Source of the DNA: Clostridiales bacterium
Lineage (GTDB): Bacteria > Bacillota > Clostridia > Oscillospirales > Oscillospiraceae
Direction of reading: 5' to 3'
Assembly: GCA_004557655.1 (NCBI GenBank)
Contig: SFGJ01000040.1
Location: 1 to 6,895 of the forward strand
Length of the DNA stretch: 6,895 nt
Both the position numbers and the translations under genes were made by a program. The notes beneath the pieces were generated by a model. That model was not told where the DNA came from. It ran no database searches and saw only the letters and a list, made by a program, of their open reading frames with translations. This document shows, piece by piece, positions 1 through 5,056 of the stretch (position 1 is its first letter; each line of letters starts with the position of its first letter).

Positions 1-71
1 CACGGAAGTTAAGCTCGCTTCTGCCCACGATACTTGGCTGGAGACGGCCCGGAAAAATAGGTAGCGCCAAC
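1..71 (+). rRNA. rrf: 5S ribosomal RNA, 3' part (5' end outside window)
   Basis: The window opens inside the conserved 5S segment CACGGAAGTTAAGCTC. It continues through the domain with GATACTTGGCTGGAGACGGC and ends near GGTAGCGCCAAC, the usual 3' strand of the terminal helix. Roughly the first 40-45 bases of the gene, including the 5' strand of that helix, lie before the window, so the exact 3' end (about 69-71) cannot be set by pairing. tRNA-Asn starts two or three bases later, which suggests co-transcription at the end of an rRNA operon. Confidence 0.9.
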
Positions 72-73
72 AC

Positions 74-148
74 GCCTTCTTAGCTCAATGGTAGAGCATG
101 CGGCTGTTAACCGCAGGGTTGTAGGTTCGAGCCCTACAGAAGGCGCCA
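74..148 (+). tRNA. tRNA-Asn (anticodon GTT)
   Basis: A complete cloverleaf can be drawn. The acceptor 74-80 (GCCTTCT) pairs perfectly with 138-144. The anticodon stem TGCGG/CCGCA encloses loop CTGTTAA, giving anticodon GTT. The T stem GTAGG/CCTAC encloses TTCGAGC. The discriminator is G145 and the CCA is encoded at 146-148. The gene follows the 5S rRNA almost without a gap and is followed by a strong hairpin terminator, so it is probably the last product of the rRNA operon transcript. Confidence 0.97.
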
Positions 149-156
149 TGAAAAGG

Positions 157-192
157 ATGTGCCGCCATCTATAAAGGTGGCGGCACATTTTT
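157..192 (+). terminator. Rho-independent terminator after tRNA-Asn
   Basis: Bases 157-170 pair with 175-188 in a 14-bp stem with one G-T wobble and a 4-base ATAA loop, followed by a short T run (188-192). This is a strong intrinsic terminator for the 5S-tRNA-Asn transcript. It sits in the middle of the tRNA cluster, only 21 bases before the next tRNA. The loop and inner stem also contain TATAAA (170-175), which could act as a -10 element for the tRNAs downstream. Confidence 0.85.
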
Positions 193-213
193 GCCTCAGA
201 GATCGATCTATTT

Positions 214-290
214 GGGCCTTTAGCTCAGTTGGTTAGAGCAGACGGCTCATAACCGTCCGGTCCCGGGTTCGAGTCCCCGAAGGCCCACCA
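214..290 (+). tRNA. tRNA with CAT anticodon (Ile2 or elongator Met)
   Basis: The acceptor GGGCCTT (214-220) pairs with AAGGCCC (280-286), with discriminator A287 and encoded CCA 288-290. The anticodon stem GACGG/CCGTC encloses loop CTCATAA, so the anticodon is CAT. It is not the initiator: the first pair is G-C and the anticodon stem lacks the GGG/CCC run. The body resembles what I recall of Bacillus and Clostridium tRNA-Ile2, in which C34 is modified to lysidine by TilS to read AUA, but elongator tRNA-Met shares the loop. One T-stem pair (264 with 278) is a C-C mismatch. Confidence 0.93.
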
Positions 291-293
291 TAT

Positions 294-369
294 AGGGGTA
301 TAGCTCAGCTGGTAGAGCAGCGGTCTCCAAAACCGCGTGTCGAGAGTTCGAATCTTTCTGCCCCTGCCA
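294..369 (+). tRNA. tRNA-Trp (anticodon CCA)
   Basis: The acceptor AGGGGTA (294-300) pairs with TGCCCCT (359-365) through one T-G wobble. The anticodon stem GCGGT/ACCGC encloses CTCCAAA, giving anticodon CCA. The T stem GAGAG/CTTTC encloses TTCGAAT. The discriminator is G366 and CCA is encoded at 367-369. It starts three bases after the preceding tRNA, so the two are almost certainly processed from one precursor. Confidence 0.97.
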
Positions 370-377
370 TTTTATGA

Positions 378-406
378 TTGACAACCTGCGTTGTATTTGG
401 TATACT
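378..406 (+). promoter_or_regulatory. Strong sigma-A promoter for tRNA-Asp and tRNA-Thr
   Basis: TTGACA (378-383) is an exact -35 hexamer. It is followed by a 17-base spacer and TATACT (401-406), one mismatch from the -10 consensus. Transcription would start near 413, about 30 bases before tRNA-Asp. No terminator is visible between tRNA-Trp and this promoter, so readthrough from upstream may add to expression. Confidence 0.85.
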
Positions 407-442
407 TAATAAGCTCGATTGCGACATTAAAGCGCAGAATAT

Positions 443-519
443 GGCCAAGTAGTTCAGTTGGTTAGAACGCCAGCCTGTCACGCTGGAGGTCGTGGGTTCG
501 AGCCCCATCTTGGTCGCCA
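443..519 (+). tRNA. tRNA-Asp (anticodon GTC)
   Basis: The acceptor GGCCAAG (443-449) pairs with CTTGGTC (509-515). The D arm has the TAGTTCAGTTGG form common in tRNA-Asp. The anticodon stem CCAGC/GCTGG encloses CTGTCAC, giving anticodon GTC. The T stem GTGGG/CCCAT encloses TTCGAGC. The discriminator is G516, with CCA at 517-519. It is the first gene after the strong promoter at 378-406. Confidence 0.97.
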
Positions 520-522
520 TAT

Positions 523-598
<76 letters not shown>

Positions 599-603
599 AA
601 AAG

Positions 604-634
604 CATCGAAAACTTTCGTTTTCGGTGTTTTTTT
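604..634 (+). terminator. Rho-independent terminator after the tRNA cluster
   Basis: Bases 604-613 pair with 618-627 (CATCGAAAAC against GTTTTCGGTG, with one T-G wobble) around a 4-base loop, followed by seven T residues (628-634). It starts five bases after the tRNA-Thr CCA end and closes the transcription unit begun at the 378-406 promoter. Confidence 0.9.
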
Positions 635-743
635 GTTGAAAAAACGCACTTTTATGTCCGGATCAAAATGTGGGGCAACCGCCTGACCCACACCGTGACC
701 CACACGGGGAAATGCTCGGAAAGGGCAAAAGATGAGCGGACGG

Positions 744-770
744 AAAAGCCGTTATTCTGAAAGGCCTTTT
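744..770 (+). terminator. Weak possible second terminator hairpin
   Basis: AAAAGCC (744-750) can pair with GGCCTTTT (763-770) with one bulged base and an 11-12 base loop, followed by CTTTGTTT. This could be a back-up terminator behind the tRNA cluster, but the stem is short and the T tract is interrupted. The surrounding bases 635-865 hold no gene I can support; the only other structures are a near-exact 12-base tandem repeat at 684-706 and the promoter described separately. Confidence 0.3.
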
Positions 771-788
771 CTTTGTTTCGCCGCGTTC

Positions 789-817
789 TTGTATTTTGCG
801 GCAGGATATGCTACAGT
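789..817 (+). promoter_or_regulatory. Probable promoter with inverted repeat over the -10
   Basis: TTGTAT (789-794), a 17-base spacer and TACAGT (812-817) make a moderate sigma-A promoter 49 bases upstream of the transporter start codon. CGGCAGG (799-805) and CCTGCCG (819-825) form an exact 7-bp inverted repeat with 13 bases between the arms, centred on the -10 hexamer. This is a typical place for a repressor operator, though it could instead form an RNA or DNA hairpin. The regulator is unknown. Confidence 0.45.
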
Positions 818-865
818 ACCTGCCGTTGATTCTTTCTGCCTCTTACGAGGCTGTGCGAGGTATTT

Positions 866-1969
866 ATGAAGCTGTTACGATGGTGTAAGGCCAACGCCAT
901 GCCGGTGATTGCGGTGCTGGCCGCGGCGGTGACGGCGGTATTCGTGCCGCCTGACGCGGCCTATCTTAGCTACTACGATGTGAAAACGCTATCCTGCCTG
1001 CTGTGCGTGCTGGCGGTGGTGGGTGCGCTGCGCCGCGTGGGACTGTTTCCTCTGCTGGCGCAGAGGCTGGTGCAGGTGTTCCACACCACCCGCGGCGCGG
1101 TGACGGCGCTGGTAGGTATCACGCTGGCGGCCTCCATGCTGCTGACCAACGACACGGCACTGCTGACGTTCCTGCCCCTCAGCTGGTTTGTGCTGGAGCG
1201 CACCGGCCAGACGAAATGGACGGCGCTGACATTCATTCTGCAGAACTGCGCCGCCAACCTGGGCGGGATGCTGACGCCCTTCGGCAATCCCCAGAACCTG
1301 TATCTGTTCAACCACGACAACATCCCTAACGGGGAATTCCTGTCCATTATGCTGCCGCCGTTCCTGCTGTCCACGGCGCTGATCCTGTTGTGCTGTCTGT
1401 TTCTGCCCCGTGAAGGGCTGACTGTCCCCCAGCAGGAGACACTGCCGGACAAGCGACGTACTGCGGTATACGGCGTACTGTTCTGCGTGGCGGTGGCTAT
1501 GGTGCTGCGGGGAATCCCCTACTGGCTGGGACTGCTCGTTATCGTGATGGCTCTGCTGGTGCTGGATCGCCGTGCGCTGCTGAGTGTGGACTGGGGACTG
1601 CTGGTGACGTTTGCGGCGTTTTTCACCTTTTCGGGCAACATGGCGCGGATTGAGCCGGTGCATGAGCTGTTCCGGAAGCTGCTCACCCACGGGGCCATGC
1701 CGGTGGCGGCACTGACCAGTCAGTTCATCAGCAACGTACCGGCAGCCATCCTGCTGAGCCGGTTCACCGACGACTATCGAGGACTGCTGGTGGGCGTGAA
1801 TATCGGCGGCGCGGGGACGCTGGTGGCGTCACTGGCCAGCCTGATCACTTTCCGGGAATACACAAAGCACGTCAAGGGGCAGACGGGGCGGTTCATGGTG
1901 CTGTTCTCCGCCATCAGCTTCGGTTTTCTAGGCGTCCTGTTGGTAGCCATGACACTCTGGATGCGGTGA
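866..1969 (+). CDS. Ion transporter superfamily permease (ArsB/SLC13/CitMHS-like)
   Basis: A very hydrophobic 367-residue protein with about ten predicted membrane segments. Two pseudo-symmetric halves carry the hallmark loops of the ion transporter superfamily. In the first half these are TNDTALLTFLPL (94-105) and GGMLTPFGNPQNLYLF (133-148). In the second half they are SQFISNVPAAILL (285-297) and GVNIGGAGTLVASLASLI (310-327). The TND and SNVP motifs with the following Gly/Pro-rich hairpins form the substrate and cation site in this superfamily, which includes citrate and dicarboxylate carriers, ArsB and NhaD. It most likely moves an anion across the cytoplasmic membrane coupled to H+ or Na+; the substrate cannot be read from sequence. 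The ATG at 866 has GAGG at 857-860, five bases upstream. At 367 residues it is shorter than usual (ArsB is about 430), but both halves are present. It appears monocistronic, with its own promoter and a strong terminator. No ars genes lie nearby, which argues weakly against arsenite export. Confidence 0.85.
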   Translation: MKLLRWCKANAMPVIAVLAAAVTAVFVPPDAAYLSYYDVKTLSCLLCVLAVVGALRRVGLFPLLAQRLVQVFHTTRGAVTALVGITLAASMLLTNDTALLTFLPLSWFVLERTGQTKWTALTFILQNCAANLGGMLTPFGNPQNLYLFNHDNIPNGEFLSIMLPPFLLSTALILLCCLFLPREGLTVPQQETLPDKRRTAVYGVLFCVAVAMVLRGIPYWLGLLVIVMALLVLDRRALLSVDWGLLVTFAAFFTFSGNMARIEPVHELFRKLLTHGAMPVAALTSQFISNVPAAILLSRFTDDYRGLLVGVNIGGAGTLVASLASLITFREYTKHVKGQTGRFMVLFSAISFGFLGVLLVAMTLWMR

Positions 1970-1976
1970 AATGAGT

Positions 1977-2018
1977 AAACTAGAGCTCCTGCCCCATGGG
2001 CAGGAGCTCTAGTTTGTT
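1977..2018 (+). terminator. Rho-independent terminator, 18-bp perfect stem
   Basis: Bases 1977-1994 are the exact reverse complement of 1998-2015, with a 3-base CAT loop, followed by GTTATTG after the TTT of the stem. It begins seven bases after the transporter stop codon. The A residues at the 5' foot mean it could also stop leftward transcription. The stem contains nested GAGCTC palindromes. Confidence 0.9.
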
Positions 2019-2040
2019 ATTGTGGTGCAGTTTGATCAGC

Positions 2041-2151
2041 TCACATCACCTGTGCCATGAAGCTGCCCATGGTCTGGGCGGCTTCGTACTGCTTCTGGCG
2101 GGTGGCGTGGGTGTAGGTGCGGAGTGTGAATCCGGCATCGTAGTGGCCCGG
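2041..2151 (-). pseudogene. Tyrosine integrase remnant (C-terminal fragment)
   Basis: Reading leftward from about 2151 to the TGA at 2041-2043 gives a 37-residue tail: it begins MPGHYDAGFTL, continues RTYTHATRQKQ and ends MGSFMAQVM. This is the typical C-terminus of Tn916/phage-type tyrosine recombinases from Firmicutes. It retains the box II His (GHY) and the catalytic Tyr (in RTYTH). An in-frame TAA lies two codons upstream and no recombinase sequence precedes it, so the rest of the gene, normally about 400 residues, is gone. It has no ribosome binding site and is not expected to be expressed. It marks the edge of a former integrative element or prophage between the transporter terminator and the pucR-like gene. 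The same-strand 62-residue open frame over it is out of frame with the integrase homology. Confidence 0.8.
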
Positions 2152-2178
2152 CATACTTTATTTGCGGACTTGTCATGT

Positions 2179-2226
2179 AACGAAAAGTTCCCTGGTTCAA
2201 ATTTTGAACCAGGGAACTTTTTCGTT
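2179..2226 (-). terminator. Long palindromic terminator of the PucR-family gene
   Basis: Bases 2183-2201 pair with 2203-2221 (19 bp) about a single central T. The pairing extends by four more pairs (2179-2182 with 2223-2226) past one bulged T. It lies eight bases downstream of the PucR-family stop codon on the minus strand. AAAA/TTTT runs at the foot of the stem give it a U-tail in either direction, so it is probably bidirectional. Its centre contains TTCAAATTTTGAA. Confidence 0.85.
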
Positions 2227-2233
2227 GAAAGCA

Positions 2234-3472
2234 TTACGAGGGCATTGTCTCTTCCAGCAATTGTGTCTCTTCCAGCAATTGATAGATATGGTGCAGCCGG
2301 CAGAACATGACCATCTGGGCATCGAAGCTCAACGCGTCATTGATCCCCCATGCTTTGCGTATCTTTTGCAATCGGTAGCGTATGGTGTTGCTGTGCTGAT
2401 AGGACAGCTTCGAGGTGAGCGCTACATCTCCGCAGCATCTGGTATAGGTGACCATGGTGGAGATCAACACCCCCAAATTATCTCCGGCGTCAGAAAGCTT
2501 TTCCAAAAGCTTTTGATAGTACTGTTTGCTCCAACTACAGGAACAAGCGGGGCAGAGAAGCTGATCCATACCCGTTTCGGAAAAATCCAGAGAAGATATT
2601 TCGTCGATCGTGCACGTGAAATTGGCGAAGAACGCCTTTTTCATGGATCGTGCAAGGTCGGCCAGTGTTCCCGGTTCTGTGCAGAAGCCGATGCGGTAGT
2701 CGCTGCCAAAATCCGGGAAAAAGCTCTTGACGAATTTCAAAGGGAAGTCGTGCTCAAACGCAGTTATGTCCGTTGTGGTACAGATATGAAAGGCGCCCTG
2801 CCGGTAAGGAAGGATAGAATATTTCAGCGGCGGCAGGGAATCTTTACCGGAGCTCTGCTGCCAAGCCTGTGCGCCTCGCGTTTCAAAATTCCCGTAAGTA
2901 TCAAAGCGCAGCGGTTTTCTTACAGGTGTGGCAGATGTCAGATCACTGACAGAGATATAGGCGCAGAACAGGAGCTGCTTCTCAAAAAACGGGTTCAGCT
3001 TGCGGGCGTACTCCTCACATTGTTCGGGTGCAGGAGCAGGATCGGTCAGAAGGCTTTTCACGATCCGCTCCTGCATGGCGGAGTCTTCTTTTAGAAGCGC
3101 CGTTTTTATGTGGAAAATAATATTGTCAATAAACGTGTCACTGAAAAACAGGATCGGCACGTTCCACGTGTTTGAAAACTCCTTTAGCTGCGCGGAAATC
3201 TCTTTATAATAGATATCCTTAATGGCGATGGCGGATACCTGATGGCGAATTAGTGTCCGGAGACACATTTCCGCACGGCTGGGATCGTCCTTCATCGCCG
3301 TCAATGTGGTGATAATAAACTCGCCTTTTTCAAAGTTTCTTTCGATATCCGCGCCGGACTCCCACTCGAAAAAGCCTACCTGCGTGACAGGCGTATTGAT
3401 GCCGTTGAAGCCTGACACGATCCGAAAGTTGGAGAATAACGGGGCCGATAGTATATCCCGCAGCAAAACCAC
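2234..3472 (-). CDS. PucR-family transcriptional regulator
   Basis: This 412-residue cytoplasmic regulator has the PucR architecture. The N-terminal sensory domain covers about residues 1-120: it opens VVLLRDILSAPLF, like other PucR proteins, and includes GEFIITTLTAMKDD. A divergent middle region follows at about 130-320. The C-terminal PucR-type helix-turn-helix (about 335-400) contains LSYQHSNTIRYRLQKI, matching the usual arrangement of H-x-NT-x-RYRL-x-KI. Family members often control purine, amino-acid or amine catabolism and frequently respond to a metabolite. The GTG at 3470-3472 is the preferred start, since GGAGG at 3481-3485 lies eight bases upstream; a TTG at 3476-3478 would be only two bases from it. 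The gene diverges from the PLP-enzyme operon, so it is the likely regulator of that operon. The last residues contain an exact tandem duplication (QLLEET twice, 2246-2281). Its base composition looks more AT-rich than the two enzymes beside it. Confidence 0.87.
   Translation of the reverse strand: MVLLRDILSAPLFSNFRIVSGFNGINTPVTQVGFFEWESGADIERNFEKGEFIITTLTAMKDDPSRAEMCLRTLIRHQVSAIAIKDIYYKEISAQLKEFSNTWNVPILFFSDTFIDNIIFHIKTALLKEDSAMQERIVKSLLTDPAPAPEQCEEYARKLNPFFEKQLLFCAYISVSDLTSATPVRKPLRFDTYGNFETRGAQAWQQSSGKDSLPPLKYSILPYRQGAFHICTTTDITAFEHDFPLKFVKSFFPDFGSDYRIGFCTEPGTLADLARSMKKAFFANFTCTIDEISSLDFSETGMDQLLCPACSCSWSKQYYQKLLEKLSDAGDNLGVLISTMVTYTRCCGDVALTSKLSYQHSNTIRYRLQKIRKAWGINDALSFDAQMVMFCRLHHIYQLLEETQLLEETMPS
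2246..2281 (-). repeat. 18-bp perfect tandem duplication at the regulator's 3' end
   Basis: Bases 2246-2263 and 2264-2281 are identical 18-mers beginning TGTCTCTTCCAGC on the plus strand. The unit is a multiple of three, so the frame is kept and the regulator gains a second QLLEET hexapeptide before its final MPS. The exact identity suggests a recent slippage event. It lies beyond the helix-turn-helix and is probably tolerated. Confidence 0.9.
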
Positions 3473-3504
3473 AAGCAATCCCTCCGTTTCAGATTATTGT
3501 CTGT

Positions 3505-3533
3505 ATTATATCCACTTTCAGACTTTAGCGCAA
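3505..3533 (-). promoter_or_regulatory. Promoter of the PucR-family gene
   Basis: On the minus strand an exact TATAAT -10 (3505-3510) lies 17 bases from TTGCGC (3528-3533), a weak -35. The transcript would start near 3498 and leave a leader of about 25 bases. Inverted half-sites GTCTG (3499-3503) and CAGAC (3519-3523) flank the -10, with a further CAGA at 3490-3493, so autoregulation by the gene product is possible. Confidence 0.6.
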
Positions 3534-3616
3534 TATTTTCAGGCATAAGAATTTACAAAGGCAGGCAGAGTTGTAAAAACTACAATTTGGGAACGACCTT
3601 TTTGGATTTCGTGTCA

Positions 3617-3646
3617 TTGAAGATATTGAGCATAGAGTGATACACT
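3617..3646 (+). promoter_or_regulatory. Promoter of the PLP enzyme-dehydrogenase operon
   Basis: TTGAAG (3617-3622), an 18-base spacer and TACACT (3641-3646) form a sigma-A promoter. TG at 3638-3639 makes it an extended -10 (TGATACACT). The start would fall near 3653, about 47 bases before the ATG at 3700. Upstream, TTGTA (3571-3575) and TACAA (3581-3585) form a 5-bp inverted repeat around AAAAC, a possible activator site for the divergent PucR-family protein. Confidence 0.5.
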
Positions 3647-3699
3647 TAAGACACAAAGGCAAAAGCAAATAGTTTGTGCATAGAAAGGTGGACAATATC

Positions 3700-4974
3700 A
3701 TGAAAAACGGTTTCAAGTACGATGTAGACGCGATCCGCGCACAGTTCCCGGCCTGCAAGCTGGAGATCGCCGGCGCACCCATTGCTTATCTGGACGGCCC
3801 CGGCGGTACGCAGATCCCCCAGCCGGTGCTGGACGCCATGGTGGGCTATATGGTCAACGACAACGCCAATGAGGACGGTAACTTCCGTGCCAGCACCATG
3901 GCCCGCTATACCGAGGAAACGGCCCGCGCCGCCGTGGCGGACTTCCTGGGCTGCGAGGTGCAGGAGGTAGGCTTCAGTATGGCCTCCACGCAGAACAGCT
4001 ACAATCTGGCCTTGAACCTGTCCAAGACCTTTAAGCCCGGCGACGAGCTGATCATCACCGAGATCGACCACCGCTGCAACAGCGCTCCCTGGATGTCCCT
4101 GAAGCGCCTGGGCTGCGTGGTCAAGACCGTGCGGCTGGATCCTGTCACCCAGCAGCTGGACTTTGAGGACTTCAAGTCCAAGCTGTCCGACAAGACGAAG
4201 GTCGTTGCCGTGAACTGGGCCTCCAACGCCCTGGGTACCATCACCGACGTGAAGAAGTTCATCGATCTGGCGCACGAGTACGGCGCGTTTACTGTGGTGG
4301 ACGCCGTTCACTACTCCGCCCACCGTCCCGTGGATGTGAAGGCCATCGGCACCGACGCTCTGCTGTGCAGCCCCTACAAGTGGTTTGGCCCTCACAGCGG
4401 CGTCATCTATCTGAAGAAGGAATACATCGCCTCTCTGGACTTCAACAACGCCATGTGTGACGATATCGCCGAGGGTGGCCGCCGCTTCCACATGGGTACG
4501 CCTCAGTACGAGACGCTGGCAGGCATCACCGCCGCCGTGAATTTCATCGCCGCCGAGGGCGAAAAGTACGCTGAGTACTTCGAGGATGAGCTGAAGGGCC
4601 TGACCGGTCGCCGCAGAAACATCGTGGCCGGTGTGCTGGCCATGGACACCCACGAGATGGAGCTGGCCAAGAAGCTGCGTATGGGCCTGCGGGCTATCCC
4701 CGGTGTGACGGTCTACGGCCCCGCTGAGGGTCAGCCCCGCACCCCCACCGTTTCCTTTACCATGGAGGGCTATGCACCCGAACAGGTCACTGAGGTGTTT
4801 GGCAGCAAGGGCATCAACTCCTGGCATGGCGACTTCTACGCCGTGGAAGCCGTGGCTGCGCTGGGCCTTGCTGAGAGCGGCGGCCTGATCCGTCTGGGCA
4901 TGGCTCCCTACTGCACCGAGAGCGACATCGACCGTGTGCTGAACACCGTGGCCGAGCTGGCCCGCAACCGCTGA
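3700..4974 (+). CDS. Class-V aminotransferase-fold PLP enzyme (VC1184-like)
   Basis: A 424-residue soluble fold-type I PLP enzyme of the aminotransferase class V / cysteine desulfurase-like group, closest by pattern to the VC1184 subfamily. The Schiff-base lysine is K227 in SPYKWFGPH. D201 in VVDAVHYSAHRPVDV should hold the pyridine nitrogen. The EIDHRCNSAPW segment (121-131) matches the region that stacks on the cofactor, and AYLDGPGGTQIP (29-40) is the N-terminal family signature. The segment where SufS/CsdA enzymes carry the active cysteine (GHHCA) instead reads GINSWHGDFYAVEA (371-384), with no Cys. Cysteine desulfurase activity is therefore unlikely, despite the label such proteins often receive. 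The reaction and substrate are unknown; lyase or aminotransferase action on an amino compound is plausible. ATG 3700 is chosen because AAAGGTGG (3684-3691) lies eight bases upstream; a GTG at 3676 would add eight residues but lacks a good site. It is the first gene of the operon, with the iron-dependent dehydrogenase after it. Confidence 0.88.
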   Translation: MKNGFKYDVDAIRAQFPACKLEIAGAPIAYLDGPGGTQIPQPVLDAMVGYMVNDNANEDGNFRASTMARYTEETARAAVADFLGCEVQEVGFSMASTQNSYNLALNLSKTFKPGDELIITEIDHRCNSAPWMSLKRLGCVVKTVRLDPVTQQLDFEDFKSKLSDKTKVVAVNWASNALGTITDVKKFIDLAHEYGAFTVVDAVHYSAHRPVDVKAIGTDALLCSPYKWFGPHSGVIYLKKEYIASLDFNNAMCDDIAEGGRRFHMGTPQYETLAGITAAVNFIAAEGEKYAEYFEDELKGLTGRRRNIVAGVLAMDTHEMELAKKLRMGLRAIPGVTVYGPAEGQPRTPTVSFTMEGYAPEQVTEVFGSKGINSWHGDFYAVEAVAALGLAESGGLIRLGMAPYCTESDIDRVLNTVAELARNR

Positions 4975-5006
4975 GCGGAAATCCAACCAATCGTATCATA
5001 ACAAGT

Positions 5007-5035
5007 GAGGCAGGGACGATGCCTGTCCCTGCCTC
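5007..5035 (+). promoter_or_regulatory. Intercistronic hairpin without T tract
   Basis: Bases 5007-5017 pair exactly with 5025-5035 (11 bp) around a 7-base loop. It begins 32 bases after the PLP-enzyme stop codon and ends seven bases before the AGGAGG of the dehydrogenase. The base run after it is GTTCCATAG, with no T tract, so it is not a standard terminator. It may protect the upstream mRNA 3' end, mark a processing site, or tune translation of the dehydrogenase. Confidence 0.65.
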
Positions 5036-5056
5036 GTTCCATAGGAGGATATGAAT

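Noticed and set aside
973..1690. Two long minus-strand open frames opposite the transporter (159 and 233 residues)
   Set aside because: Their composition is low-complexity (Gln, His and Arg rich), as expected from the complement of a GC-rich membrane-protein gene. The plus-strand protein has clear family motifs.
2162..3094. 310-residue plus-strand open frame opposite the PucR-family gene
   Set aside because: It has no domain, no proper ribosome binding site, and begins inside a terminator palindrome. The minus strand carries the recognisable PucR architecture.
3646..4986. 446-residue minus-strand open frame opposite the PLP enzyme
   Set aside because: It is rich in Gly, His, Val and Gln without motifs, a typical mirror of a gene with strong G/C third-position bias.
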